Assembly (NCBI GenBank): GCA_035275265.1 | Contig: DATENC010000008.1 | Location: 62,001-126,000, forward strand | Source: JACQAP01 sp035275265 | GTDB lineage: Bacteria; Pseudomonadota; Gammaproteobacteria; Burkholderiales; JACQAP01 | Direction: 5' to 3' | Length of the DNA: 64,000 bases | In this document: in pieces, positions 25,762 through 35,160 of the stretch | How the letters are laid out: each line of letters starts with the position of its first letter | How positions within the stretch are numbered: the first letter of the stretch is position 1 | Program-made: the position numbers and the translations under genes | Notes under the pieces: generated by a model | Seen by the model: the letters and a program-made list of their open reading frames with translations, nothing else | Databases searched by the model: none | Told to the model about the DNA's origin: nothing

Positions 25762-26985
25762 ATGACCGCCGCAACCGCTTCCTCGTTTCGCCGCGACGCC
25801 CAAGTGATCGGGTTGGTAGGCCTTGCCCACGGCACTTCCCACTTTTTCCACCTCGCACTTGCGTCGCTCTTTCCATGGCTCAAGGATGCCTTCGTCCTGA
25901 GTTACGCCGAGCTGGGGCTGCTGATGACCGTGTTCTTCATCGTGTCAGGCGTGGGTCAGGCGGTCGCCGGTTTCGTGGTTGACCGTTTCGGCGCACTGCG
26001 GGTGCTGTTAGGCGGCATCTTCCTGCTCGGCCTTGCCGCGCTCGGCCTCGCGGCAAGCTGGAATTATGCGATGCTTGTCCTGTTCGCCGGCGTTGCAGGT
26101 CTCGGCAACAGCGTGTTTCATCCCGCCGACTTTACGCTGCTCAACAGGCGGGTCAGCGTACCGCGTCTCGGACATGCCTTCAGTGTGCATGGACTTGCAG
26201 GAACGCTTGGCTGGGCGTTCGCACCGGTGTTTCTGGCCGGCATCGCAACGATCGCCGGCTGGCGGGTGGCGCTGTTGGCCGCCGCTGTGTTGGCATTTGC
26301 AGTGCTGGCGGCGCTCGCCGTCTTCCGCGATCTGCTTGACCCGCGTGAAGTGCAGCAAGCCGTGGCGAAACCTTCGAGCGGCACCCGCGGCAACGTTCTG
26401 GGATTCATGTCGGCTCCGGTGTGGATGTGCTTTGCCTTCTTCCTGATTTCGTCGTTTTCGTTCGGCGGAATCCAGAGCTTCGCGCCGGCGGCACTACGCG
26501 ACATCTACGAAATCCCGTTTGCGCTCGCCACCGCCTGCATCACTGCGTACATGCTGGCAAGCGCCGGCGGCATCGTGGTGGGCGGCTTTCTGGCGGGCAA
26601 GACCGCGCATCACGACAAGGTCGTCGCTGCGGGCTTCGCTGCGTCCGGCGCCATCGCGGTGCTTGTGGCAACCGGAATTCCACCTACCCCCAGCGTTGTC
26701 GTGCTGCTTGGACTGATCGGCTTTGGCGCCGGCATTGTCGGCCCGTCCCGCGATCTGCTGGTGCGCGCGGCCGCGCCGAAGAATGCCACTGGCCGGGTTT
26801 ACGGCGTCGTGTACTCGGGTTTGGACATCGGGCTGTCGATCGCGCCGACGCTGTTCGGTCTGCTGATGGATTGGCATCATCCCTCGTGGGTGTTCATTGG
26901 TATCGGCCTGTTCCAGGTACTGGCGTTGTTCGCGGCTTTGGGCGTGGGCGGCACGACAATCAAGCGCAGCATGCAGGCCGCCTAA
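25762..26985 (+). CDS. MFS transporter (fosmidomycin-resistance-like)
   Basis: 407 aa with twelve membrane helices. The N-terminus (GLAHGTSHFFHLALASLFPWLKD) and HPADFTLLNRRV after TM4 are typical of the Fsr-like major-facilitator subgroup, whose members export small organic compounds by proton antiport. The motif A loop (DRFGALRVLLGG) lies between TM2 and TM3. It precedes, by 54 bp and on the same strand, an ABC importer and an amidohydrolase, suggesting a shared small-molecule substrate. No substrate evidence is visible. Confidence 0.88.
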   Translation: MTAATASSFRRDAQVIGLVGLAHGTSHFFHLALASLFPWLKDAFVLSYAELGLLMTVFFIVSGVGQAVAGFVVDRFGALRVLLGGIFLLGLAALGLAASWNYAMLVLFAGVAGLGNSVFHPADFTLLNRRVSVPRLGHAFSVHGLAGTLGWAFAPVFLAGIATIAGWRVALLAAAVLAFAVLAALAVFRDLLDPREVQQAVAKPSSGTRGNVLGFMSAPVWMCFAFFLISSFSFGGIQSFAPAALRDIYEIPFALATACITAYMLASAGGIVVGGFLAGKTAHHDKVVAAGFAASGAIAVLVATGIPPTPSVVVLLGLIGFGAGIVGPSRDLLVRAAAPKNATGRVYGVVYSGLDIGLSIAPTLFGLLMDWHHPSWVFIGIGLFQVLALFAALGVGGTTIKRSMQAA

Positions 26986-27039
26986 GTATCCTGCACGGAA
27001 AAATCGCGAGCCTCGTCTTCCCGCCGCAAACCGCAGGCA

Positions 27040-27807
27040 ATGAGCGCCCAAATGATCGCCGTCGAAGTGCGCGCCGCGGCGAAAGTTTTCGCCAACGGCA
27101 TACGCGCCCTCGATCCGATCGACCTGGTCGTACGCGAAGGCGAGATCGTCACCCTGATCGGCCCTTCCGGCTGCGGCAAGAGCACCTTGTTGAGATTGAT
27201 CGCCGGGCTGGTGCAGCCCAGTGCGGGCCACATCGGGCTTTCCTCCGAAGCCCGGTCTGCCGGACAGGCATTCGTATTCCAGAACCCGACGCTGATGCCC
27301 TGGGCAAATGTCGAGCGCAATGTCCGCCTGCCTCTCGACCTCGGCGGCGCAGAGCGGGTCCAGGCAAAGGACAAGGTGCGCCACGTGCTGGAACTGGTGG
27401 GCCTGAACGATTTCGCACGCTTCTATCCGCGCGAACTTTCCGGCGGCATGCAAATGCGCGCCTCGATCGCCCGGGCGCTAGTGACGGGCCCGAAGCTGCT
27501 GCTGATGGACGAGCCCTTCGGTGCGCTCGACGAAATTACTCGCAACCGGCTCGACCGGGACATGTCCGAATTGTGCGCCCGCGAGAAACTCACCGTGCTG
27601 TTCGTCACTCACAGCATCTACGAAGCGGTATTCCTGTCGTCGCGCGTTCTGGTGATGTCTACTCGCCCGGGCCGGATTCTGAAGGAAGTCGCAATCGACG
27701 AGCCGCAGCCGCGCCACGGTGCGTTCCGCAGTAGTGAGAAGTTCGCGAGTCTCAGCGCGGGGCTTTCCGGCATGCTGGCCGCCGCCATGGACGAGACCCC
27801 TGCATGA
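27040..27807 (+). CDS. ABC importer ATPase (NitT/TauT family)
   Basis: 255 aa. Walker A GPSGCGKST, Q-loop FVFQNPTLMPWANV, signature LSGGMQMR and Walker B LLLMDEPFGALD are all intact. The FQNPTLMPW segment is characteristic of SsuB/TauB/ThiZ-type ATPases that import sulphonates, nitrate, taurine or pyrimidines. It overlaps the permease by 4 bp. Together with the permease and binding protein downstream it makes a complete importer. Confidence 0.93.
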   Translation: MSAQMIAVEVRAAAKVFANGIRALDPIDLVVREGEIVTLIGPSGCGKSTLLRLIAGLVQPSAGHIGLSSEARSAGQAFVFQNPTLMPWANVERNVRLPLDLGGAERVQAKDKVRHVLELVGLNDFARFYPRELSGGMQMRASIARALVTGPKLLLMDEPFGALDEITRNRLDRDMSELCAREKLTVLFVTHSIYEAVFLSSRVLVMSTRPGRILKEVAIDEPQPRHGAFRSSEKFASLSAGLSGMLAAAMDETPA

Positions 27808-28592
27808 GCGACAGGAAGTGGCTGCAGGTCGGCGCACCGATGGCCGTCGGCATCGTGTTCATCCTGGTCTGGCATGCGCTGGTGGTGGTGAACGAAGTGC
27901 CGCCCTACATCGTGCCGTCCCCTTTCCTGGTCATGAAGACACTGGTGCACGATTGGGGGTTGTTGTCCGGATCGCTGCTGGCCACGCTGCAGGTCACCGG
28001 CGCGGCTCTCGCCCTTGCCATCGTGCTGGGCGTGGCGCTTTCGATCCTGTTCGTGCAAAGCCGGCTAATCGAGGCAAGCCTGTTGCCTTACGCGGTGATC
28101 CTGCAGGTCACACCGCTGGTCGCCATTGCGCCACTAATCATCATCTGGGTGGATGAACCGCGCACGGCACTGGTGATCTGCGCCACCGTGGCGTCGATTT
28201 TTCCCGTGATTGCCAATACGACGATTGGCCTGCGCAGCGTGGACCCGGGCCTGCTCGACCTGTTCCGCATGTATGGTGCGTCGCGCGTGCAGACCTTGGT
28301 CCGGCTGCGTATCCCCAGTGCGACGCCATATTTTTTTGCCGGGCTGCGGGTGGCCGCGGCGCTGGCGCTGATCGGCGCGGTGGTCGCGGAGTTCGTCGCC
28401 GGCACCGGCGGCACCCAGTCCGGACTCGCTTACCAGATTCTGATGGCGGGATTGCAACTCAACATTCCCCGCCTGTTTGCGGCCCTCATCCTGATTACGC
28501 TGACCGGCATTGCGCTGTTTCTGCTGGTGACTGCGCTGGCCGGAATATCTTTGCGCCGCTGGCATGAAAGCGAACTGCCGCGGGAGCGGTGA
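27804..28592 (+). CDS. ABC importer permease (NitT/TauT family)
   Basis: 262 aa, six membrane helices, of the binding-protein-dependent transport permease fold. The EAA-type loop is seen as DLFRMYGASRVQTLVRLRIPSA near residue 150. Length and loop match SsuC/TauC/ThiX permeases. Its ATG overlaps the ATPase stop. The binding protein begins 63 bp downstream. Confidence 0.92.
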   Translation: MSDRKWLQVGAPMAVGIVFILVWHALVVVNEVPPYIVPSPFLVMKTLVHDWGLLSGSLLATLQVTGAALALAIVLGVALSILFVQSRLIEASLLPYAVILQVTPLVAIAPLIIIWVDEPRTALVICATVASIFPVIANTTIGLRSVDPGLLDLFRMYGASRVQTLVRLRIPSATPYFFAGLRVAAALALIGAVVAEFVAGTGGTQSGLAYQILMAGLQLNIPRLFAALILITLTGIALFLLVTALAGISLRRWHESELPRER

Positions 28593-28655
28593 GCCGCGTG
28601 ACGGCGCGATGGCGGCGAGCGTAAACTCACTTTTATTCCTACGGAACCCACAACG

Positions 28656-29624
28656 ATGACAGTCCTTGCCCGCTTGAGTCTGGCCCTATTCCTGTTCACC
28701 GCTGCAGCGGTGCATGCGCTCGACAAAGTTACCTTCCTGACCAATTGGTACGCCGAGGCCGAGCACGGCGGCTTTTACCAGGCGCTGGCTGAGGGCATTT
28801 ACGAGAAATACGGTCTGGAAGTGAAAATCGGAATGGGCGGCCCGCAGGTCAACGTCTACCAGTTGCTGCTCGCGGAGAAGGCCGATTTCGTGATGGGCTA
28901 CGACGTCGCAACCATCAACGCGGTCGAGCAAAACCTTCCGCTGATCACCGTTGCAGCGAACTTCCAGAGCGAACCTGTGGGGCTGATCGCGCATCCCGAT
29001 GTCGGCCAGATCGAGGACCTGAAGACACGCACGCTTCTGATTGGCCAAGCCAGCGAAACGACGTACTGGCCATGGCTCAAGGCGAAGTACGGCTTTACGG
29101 AAGCGCAGAAACGGCCGTATGCATACAGTGTTCAGCAGTTCCTTGTGGACAAGAACGTCGCGCAGCAGGGCTACATCACTTCCGAGCCCTACGCAATCGA
29201 GAAAGCCGGCATCAAGCCGAAGATCTTTCATCTGGCCAAGTACGGCTATCCGCCCTACGCGCAGACTGTGGTCACGCTCACCAAGACGGTGAAGGCCAGG
29301 CCGGATGTGGTCAAGCGCTTTATCGAGGCCTCGGCATTGGGCTGGAAAAGCTATCTCAAGCATCCGGCGCCCGGCAATGCCCTAATCAGGGCGGACAACC
29401 CGCAAATGGACGACGACCAGATCGCCTTCAGCATCGCCAAGCTCAAGGAGTACGGTGTCGTCGACGGCGGTGACGCAAAAAAACTCGGCCTGTTCACCAT
29501 GACCGATGCGCGCTGGAAGCAGACTTTCGAATTCATGCGCGGCGCCGGGCTAGTGAAACCCGATGTCGACGTGCGCAAGGCCTACACGCTGGAGTTCGTG
29601 AAGCAGGTCAAAGTCCTACCCTGA
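28656..29624 (+). CDS. ABC importer periplasmic binding protein (THI5/NMT1-like)
   Basis: 322 aa with a signal peptide (LALFLFTAAAVHA, then LDKVTF). The sequence FLTNWYAEAEHGGFYQAL followed by EGIYEKYGLEV is the entry pattern of the NMT1/THI5/SsuA-type binding proteins; the ligand could be a pyrimidine precursor, a sulphonate or another small amide. QVNVYQLLLAEKADFVMGY forms the second lobe hinge. It is the last gene of the ABC set and is followed 20 bp later by an amidohydrolase that might process the imported compound. Confidence 0.9.
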   Translation: MTVLARLSLALFLFTAAAVHALDKVTFLTNWYAEAEHGGFYQALAEGIYEKYGLEVKIGMGGPQVNVYQLLLAEKADFVMGYDVATINAVEQNLPLITVAANFQSEPVGLIAHPDVGQIEDLKTRTLLIGQASETTYWPWLKAKYGFTEAQKRPYAYSVQQFLVDKNVAQQGYITSEPYAIEKAGIKPKIFHLAKYGYPPYAQTVVTLTKTVKARPDVVKRFIEASALGWKSYLKHPAPGNALIRADNPQMDDDQIAFSIAKLKEYGVVDGGDAKKLGLFTMTDARWKQTFEFMRGAGLVKPDVDVRKAYTLEFVKQVKVLP

Positions 29625-29644
29625 ACGGTGGCCCAGCGTCCTCA

Positions 29645-30502
29645 ATGATCGTCGACTGCCACGTCAACATCTGGAACCACGACCAGGTCACTTCTCTGTG
29701 GCGTGAGCAGATGATGCGGGTACGCCCGGATGGCACACCCGGTCTGCTGGCGGATGCCGACACGCTGTTCGAAGCGATGGAGGAAGTAGACAAGGCGATC
29801 GTGTTCCCGATTCGCTATGGGGACAGCGCCGGAGTGGAAAGCGACGACGAAACGTGCGCCGCGTGTGTGGCCAAATATCCCGCGAAATTTGTTGGCTTCG
29901 CCTACGTCGACCCGCGTCGGCAGGACTACATGGACCGTCTCGCGCACGCGGTCGAGAAACTGAAACTCAAGGGCGTGAAGTACGGGCCAATCTATAACGG
30001 CGTGGCCCTGTCGGATGCACGCATGAAGCCGGTGTACGAATACTGCGTTGCGCACGACTTGCCGCTGACGATGCACATGGGCACCACGTTTGCGCGCAAC
30101 GCACCGGTCGAACTCGGCCGAGCGATCCATGTCGAGCCCATCGCGCTGCATTACCCGCAACTGAAATTGATCTGCGCCCACATGGGACATCCGTGGTACG
30201 AGGAAACGATCGTGGTGGCGCGCAAACAGCCCAACGTGTACTGCGAAATTTCGGCTCTGTTCTACCGTCCTTGGCAGTTTTGGAATATCCTTGCCTGCGC
30301 GCAGGAATACCGCATGACCGACAAGATTTTCTTCGGCACCGACTTCCCGTTCTCAGGCGTCGCGGAAAGCATCGAGGGATTACGCAATGTCAACAAGGTG
30401 GTCGAAGGCACGAACCTTCCGCGCATTTCCACCGAAGTGATCGAAGGAATACTGCGTTCCAACCCCTTCGAACACTGGTGGCACCAGCCTTTTCATACGT
30501 AA
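29645..30502 (+). CDS. Amidohydrolase-2-family protein (ACMSD-like fold)
   Basis: 285 aa TIM barrel. The N-terminal metal motif reads DCHVNIW, so the usual HxH is HxN here. Later metal or catalytic residues are present: His in LTMHMGTTF, His in CAHMGHPWYEE and Asp in FFGTDFPFSG. The family contains decarboxylases and C-N or C-C hydrolases acting on aromatic or heterocyclic acids. Following the ABC importer genes by 20 bp suggests that it acts on the imported substrate. The altered HxH should change metal binding, as in some non-hydrolytic or zinc-only members. Confidence 0.82.
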   Translation: MIVDCHVNIWNHDQVTSLWREQMMRVRPDGTPGLLADADTLFEAMEEVDKAIVFPIRYGDSAGVESDDETCAACVAKYPAKFVGFAYVDPRRQDYMDRLAHAVEKLKLKGVKYGPIYNGVALSDARMKPVYEYCVAHDLPLTMHMGTTFARNAPVELGRAIHVEPIALHYPQLKLICAHMGHPWYEETIVVARKQPNVYCEISALFYRPWQFWNILACAQEYRMTDKIFFGTDFPFSGVAESIEGLRNVNKVVEGTNLPRISTEVIEGILRSNPFEHWWHQPFHT

Positions 30503-30523
30503 CGCGCAGACTCTGGGCGGATG

Positions 30524-33505
30524 TCAGCGCTGCCGTTCTCCGAAACGCGGCCCCGATGATCCTGCACTGCGGCCCTGCCCTCGCCTTTCGCCGCCCTGAA
30601 AGAGTTCGCGCTGAGCGCCGCCGGAGGCTCGCGCGTCCGGAATAACTCGCGGCATCTGTGCACCCTGTTCCCTCAAGACCTGCGGCCTGGCCGGCGCCGT
30701 CCCTCCCGACGGGAAGGAGGGTGCCGCACGATCCTGTCGCCATTCGCGCGGTGAGCGCGCACCAGCCTGAGCCTGATCTGGAACTCGCGAAGGCTCGGCG
30801 AACTGGCGCGGCTGCACACGAAACTGCGGTTGTCCCCGGCCTGGCTCCGTTCGCCGCGTCATTGCGGGTTCGGGCCTCTGCCGTTCCTGGATATTCTGTG
30901 GCAGGCGAGGTGTTTGTCCTGTGAAGGGTGCCTGGCTCTGCGGCCGTATCGCCGGCGATGATTCGCGCCTGGGATTGATCGGAGCGATGCTCGCGTCTGA
31001 ACGCCGGGTCGGCGTTTGCACGCGCGGCAAGTCGGCAAAATTTCGTATGTTGTCATCCCTGGGCGCTGGTATGCGACGCTGATCCACCGAGAAATCACGT
31101 CGCTCGCCGGATTCCGGCCGGCTCAAGTCGCGCCGCTGGACAGGCGGCAGGTCGGCACGGTTGCGCGCGTCGGCACCCGCGTCTTTCCAGTCGCGCTGGC
31201 CATTGCGATTGCCAAAATCCTGCCGGTGGCCATTCGTGCCGGCGACACTATCGTTGCCGGGCCTGACCTGCGGTTGCCTGCGTGCCCCGGGATTGCGATC
31301 GACCGAATCGCGCCATTGGATCGGCGGCAGAGTTGCGCGGTTGTGCGCATCGGCACCCGCATCTTTCCAGTCGCGCCGCCCGCTGCGGTCACCCACATCT
31401 TGTCGGCGGCCGTCCGGACCCACGACAAATCCGCTGCCCCGTCCGTCCCGCGCACGTTGCGGTGCCCGGTGCTCACGATCCATCAAATCGCGCCGCTGAT
31501 TCGGCGACTGGTCGGCACGGTGACGCGCGCCCCCGCCCGCTACATTCCAGTCGCGTCGCCCGTCACGGTCACTCATTTGCCTCCGGCCATCATCCGGTCG
31601 GAACTGTGGATTGTGCCGCGCCCTGCGGTCAGGACCGGAGGAACTCTGCGCAAACGAGTGCACCGCCCTGCGGTCCCAGCGGCCATAGATGTTATTCACC
31701 CCTTGGGGCGTGAGCGATTTTCGAAACATATTGCTGATCGCTCCACCTTGCGCATGCCGATGGTGCCGGACGTGCTGATGCCAGGGACCCCAGTGAGGCC
31801 GGAAGTGCGGATGTGGCGCCCACGTGGCGAAGCAGCAAGGCCACCACGGATTCCACCAGTTGTAGACGATGCCAAAACCAAAACCCCAGGTTACTGGAGG
31901 GCTGTACCAGACGGTGCCGATCCATGGGCGGTAGTGCCAGCCGCTGCCATACACGACCACGAAGTCGCTCGACACATACGACCCGACGTAACCCGGGGTA
32001 TAGCCGACGTAAACGACCTCGGGAGTCGAATCGTAAATGCGCACATAAGTGACGTAATGCAACGGCGACCCGCGCGGAATCGAATAGATAACCGCCGGAA
32101 CCGAACTCGCCACGGACCACGCTCCAAGGGGACTGCCGGCCGTGAACCACACGCCGTTATCGAGCGCATAGAAGGATCCCTCGCTCACCCGGATCACCGG
32201 TACCGGCGCATTCGCTGCCGATTGAAGCGGCGTGCCCTCGATCGGCTGAAATACCGGCTCTCCGTCGTAAGTGATTTCCAGGCTTGCGGCGCTGCGCGTC
32301 ACTGTGGCCACCTGCGGCACGCTGTTGGCGATGACAGCTTCACGCGCCTGCGGCGTCCCCGCCACTGCCGCGCGCACCGCTGCGCTCGGATGGTCGGGCG
32401 GAATCAGCGCGAAATCGCCAGGGAGCTTGCCGGCCGCCACGTATTCCCAAGGGCCGCGTTGAAGCGTCCGCGCCCGATACCAGCGTCCGGAAAGGAGCAC
32501 GTAATGGCTGGCGGTCCTGAGATCGAGAAAAATCCTGTTGGGCGAATTGGTGACGTAGAGCAACTGCGTGTCCTGGATCGGCGCGTACTGTGCCGGGCCC
32601 TCGATTTGCAACAATTCCGCCGGCTCGGTGCTGACATAAACCACCGCCGACGCATCAATCGGTTCGCCGTCTTCGACATCGTCGTCGAGCAGGTCCACCT
32701 GATCGTCCTTTACCGCGAGTTGCCTAGCTTTCTCAAGGTCGGCGGCCGGGTTCGTGCTCGCGCTCCACGGCCCCGCCAGGTGTTGCGCCTGGCGCCAGTG
32801 ATCGATGACGTAAAGGTAGTAGCGGGCAGCGGCCGGATTGTTCAGCGCGGGGTCATATAGAATCAGCGCACGCGTGTTTACGATTCGTTGCAAGCGCGTT
32901 CCAGGCACTTCTCGCAACACGGGTTCGCCGTCTATCGGTACCAGGATCGCGGCACGTTCGCTGAAAATTATCTTCGGCGGATCATTCCTCAACGGCTGGT
33001 TGCCGGCCTGTTGCGCCGCGCGATCGATCGCCATGTCGGTCTGCAGGCGCTCGACGGGCACCTGCCAAGACTTGGCCGCGAGTTGCTGCCGCAAGAATTC
33101 GAGATACTCTCCAGAGCGGTCTGTCGCCGTGGGAAAGTCAGCCTTGGTAATCACTAGATCGCGGATGGTGACGATTCCGTCGGCGCGGTTCGTTTCGGCA
33201 CGAGCCGAGATCCACACCATGCCGAAACTGCTCGGCTGTTCGTCGGCCTGTGCGTAAACTGCAACAGCGGCGCGGCCGTCGAGACGGTCACTTTCCCATT
33301 TGTCGAACTGCGGCTGATAGACGACAAAACGGCTGTCGCGGGCACTTATCTGGGTTGGCCACGGCAGCATGGAAGGCGCAACGACCACGGAGACCGCATC
33401 GGGTCGTTCGTTGGTGTCGTCGTCGATGTCGGCCGCCTCTACGCTGACAGACAAAAGGCAAACCAGAACTGCCGGCAATGTAGGAAGATTGGCAAGTCTG
33501 CTCAT
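30524..33505 (-). CDS. Large exported modular protein with Arg/Asp-rich tandem repeats
   Basis: 993 aa from the ATG at 33505 (GAGGAG 8 bp upstream). Numbering from it: a signal peptide ends near 25 (VEAA). Three divergent copies of an 70-85-residue module (about 178-252, 286-369 and 408-477) share a core of PI/IEG-T-L, N-P, a Tyr-rich strand, G-x-W-Y/F-x-A and GPW/GAW. A region rich in Gly, Tyr, Trp and His follows (about 500-585, WWNPWWPCC, HFRPHWGPWHQH). The rest (600-993) is a low-complexity Arg/Asp/Pro/Gln tail with three 60-residue tandem repeats. Similar modules are, from memory, annotated as carbohydrate-binding family V/XII, unproven. Convergent with the amidohydrolase gene; probably a surface or envelope protein. 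Confidence 0.8.
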   Translation of the reverse strand: MSRLANLPTLPAVLVCLLSVSVEAADIDDDTNERPDAVSVVVAPSMLPWPTQISARDSRFVVYQPQFDKWESDRLDGRAAVAVYAQADEQPSSFGMVWISARAETNRADGIVTIRDLVITKADFPTATDRSGEYLEFLRQQLAAKSWQVPVERLQTDMAIDRAAQQAGNQPLRNDPPKIIFSERAAILVPIDGEPVLREVPGTRLQRIVNTRALILYDPALNNPAAARYYLYVIDHWRQAQHLAGPWSASTNPAADLEKARQLAVKDDQVDLLDDDVEDGEPIDASAVVYVSTEPAELLQIEGPAQYAPIQDTQLLYVTNSPNRIFLDLRTASHYVLLSGRWYRARTLQRGPWEYVAAGKLPGDFALIPPDHPSAAVRAAVAGTPQAREAVIANSVPQVATVTRSAASLEITYDGEPVFQPIEGTPLQSAANAPVPVIRVSEGSFYALDNGVWFTAGSPLGAWSVASSVPAVIYSIPRGSPLHYVTYVRIYDSTPEVVYVGYTPGYVGSYVSSDFVVVYGSGWHYRPWIGTVWYSPPVTWGFGFGIVYNWWNPWWPCCFATWAPHPHFRPHWGPWHQHVRHHRHAQGGAISNMFRKSLTPQGVNNIYGRWDRRAVHSFAQSSSGPDRRARHNPQFRPDDGRRQMSDRDGRRDWNVAGGGARHRADQSPNQRRDLMDREHRAPQRARDGRGSGFVVGPDGRRQDVGDRSGRRDWKDAGADAHNRATLPPIQWRDSVDRNPGARRQPQVRPGNDSVAGTNGHRQDFGNRNGQRDWKDAGADARNRADLPPVQRRDLSRPESGERRDFSVDQRRIPAPRDDNIRNFADLPRVQTPTRRSDASIAPINPRRESSPAIRPQSQAPFTGQTPRLPQNIQERQRPEPAMTRRTEPGRGQPQFRVQPRQFAEPSRVPDQAQAGARSPREWRQDRAAPSFPSGGTAPARPQVLREQGAQMPRVIPDARASGGAQRELFQGGERRGQGRSAGSSGPRFGERQR
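31115..31597 (-). repeat. Three tandem ~180-bp coding repeats
   Basis: Within the large exported protein, three copies begin at the sequences DGRRQMSDRDGRRDW, DGRRQDVGDRSGRRDW and NGHRQDFGNRNGQRDW and each continues to a PPxQxRD-type segment. The spacing of the invariant Gln is 59 and 60 residues, so the DNA period is about 180 bp. The last two copies are most alike (both carry RDWKDAGADA), suggesting recent duplication. Confidence 0.85.
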
Positions 33506-33548
33506 GGCAAGCACTCCTCGGTATTGATTGCGGCGTTATAGGCCGCGT

Positions 33549-33581
33549 AGTCGTCGGTATTAAAGTGCTTTCGCGACGACT
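33549..33581. repeat. Inverted repeat upstream of the large exported protein
   Basis: AGTCGTCG (33549-33556) and CGACGACT (33574-33581) are perfect 8-bp inverted arms with a 17-bp AT-richer spacer, about 45 bp upstream of the minus-strand start at 33505. It could be an operator or a hairpin in the leader; nothing else supports either. Confidence 0.3.
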
Positions 33582-33755
33582 GAAGAACGTCATGCTATAG
33601 CCGGCGTTGACTGTCGCGTACGGATAAATTGTCAACTAATGTAACGCCCCGTTGCGGACCCTCCCGCGGGAACGACGGGGAGAATCCGCAGACGGTCAAT
33701 GTCGACGAATCACTACTGTTGTGAACCAGAAGCCGATTTTTCGACGCGGGCGGCG

Positions 33756-35006
33756 TCAGGCCACGGGCGACGCGATCCGGTACCAGAGATAGATCCAGGA
33801 AATCGCCAGAGTCGCAACCGTCACCGGAACGCCGGTGCGCGCGTGCCGTTTCCAGTCAATCTGGATGCCTCGCCGCGCCGCCGCGTCCACCACGATGATA
33901 TTGGCGATACTGCCAACGATCAGCAGATTGCCAGCCAGTGTGCTCGCCAGCGCCAGCAAGGGTCCCGCGACTTCGTGAGTGGCCACCGGCAGCAGCAGCA
34001 TCACCGCCGGCACGTTGGAAACGACGTTGGAGAGCAAGAATGTGGCGACGAATAACGTGCCCGGCTGATGCAGATCCACGCCCAACGCCGCCAGGCGCTC
34101 AACCGCCTGCGCGGTGAGACCGGTCTTTTCCAGCGCGTGATTCACCACGAACAAACCGACGAACAGAACCAGCAACTGCCAGTCCACCAGACCGAGCATT
34201 TTGTACGAATGCAGCTTGCGGCTCATCATCAGCACGCCGGCCGCAGTGAGCGCCACCACTTCCCGCGGCAACGGGACGAACAGGAACAGCAGGAACACCG
34301 TTGCAGCAACACCGATGCCCTTGAGGCTTTGCCAGTGGTCCACCCGCGGCGGCGGTTCCGGGTGCGGCGGGACCGCCACGGTGGCCGACTCGGCCTCCTC
34401 GAGTCCCCATGATCCTCTGCTGCGCCATGCGATAAGCGCCCAAACCACCATCAACCCGAGCACAACCGGAACTGCGGCCTCCAGCAAATAGCCGGAAAAG
34501 GACAATTGCAGTTTTTCGCCGATCAGCATGTTTTGCGGGTTACCGATCAGCGTGAGCGCCGAACCGACGTTGGCGCTGCACGCGAGAGCGAGCAAGAAGG
34601 GAACCGGATTGAGCCGTCGCGCCAGACACACGTCGATCAGAACCGGCGCCATCGCGAGGCAAATGATGTCGTTGCTGAACACCGCGGACAGGCCCGCGAC
34701 GATCACGATCAACGCGGCGAGCAGCTGTGCCGGCGGCAACGGCAGGTTGCCGGTCTTGTGGGTCACCCAGGTATAGAAGCCACCCAGGCGCAACTGCGCG
34801 GACACCACCATGAATGCGAACAACAGAATCAGTGTTGGCGCGTGCACCGCTGCCCAAGCCTCATCCAGGCTCAGCGCACCGATGCCGATCAGTGCGATCG
34901 CGCCCAATAGCGCGATGCCGGTGCGGTCCAACTGCAGGAAAGGCAGTCCGCCCAGGATCATGCCCAGATAAACGACTACGAAAATCAGGAGGATTGAGGC
35001 GTCCAT
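33756..35006 (-). CDS. SLC13/ArsB-superfamily anion permease
   Basis: 416 aa with 10-12 membrane helices. SNDIICLAMAPVLI and SANVGSALTLIGNPQNMLIG, and later SNVVSNVPAVMLLLPVA and ASTLAGNLLIVGSIANIIVVD, are the twin re-entrant SNT/SNV-type motifs of the ion-transporter superfamily (ArsB, CitMHS, DASS). It should move an anion such as a dicarboxylate, sulphate or arsenite across the inner membrane. The absence of arsR or arsC neighbours weakens an arsenite assignment. It is divergent from the PhyH-type gene. Confidence 0.87.
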   Translation of the reverse strand: MDASILLIFVVVYLGMILGGLPFLQLDRTGIALLGAIALIGIGALSLDEAWAAVHAPTLILLFAFMVVSAQLRLGGFYTWVTHKTGNLPLPPAQLLAALIVIVAGLSAVFSNDIICLAMAPVLIDVCLARRLNPVPFLLALACSANVGSALTLIGNPQNMLIGEKLQLSFSGYLLEAAVPVVLGLMVVWALIAWRSRGSWGLEEAESATVAVPPHPEPPPRVDHWQSLKGIGVAATVFLLFLFVPLPREVVALTAAGVLMMSRKLHSYKMLGLVDWQLLVLFVGLFVVNHALEKTGLTAQAVERLAALGVDLHQPGTLFVATFLLSNVVSNVPAVMLLLPVATHEVAGPLLALASTLAGNLLIVGSIANIIVVDAAARRGIQIDWKRHARTGVPVTVATLAISWIYLWYRIASPVA

Positions 35007-35160
35007 TTTTTTCTTCGAGTTTCCGGCCGAGCGCAGTCTACGCGAACTCCATCACGCCGCGCACGCGCCAACAGAGCGGATGCCCGGCCGTCCGGGATGG
35101 ATTGCGTCCGCGCTCGAACGGCGCTACCGTTACGCCGGACGCAGACAGAGGAAGGCTAAA

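Noticed and set aside
31016..32860. 614-codon plus-strand open frame opposite the large exported protein
   Set aside because: It is a shadow of the repetitive Arg/Asp-rich coding; the minus-strand frame has a signal peptide, ribosome-binding site and modules.
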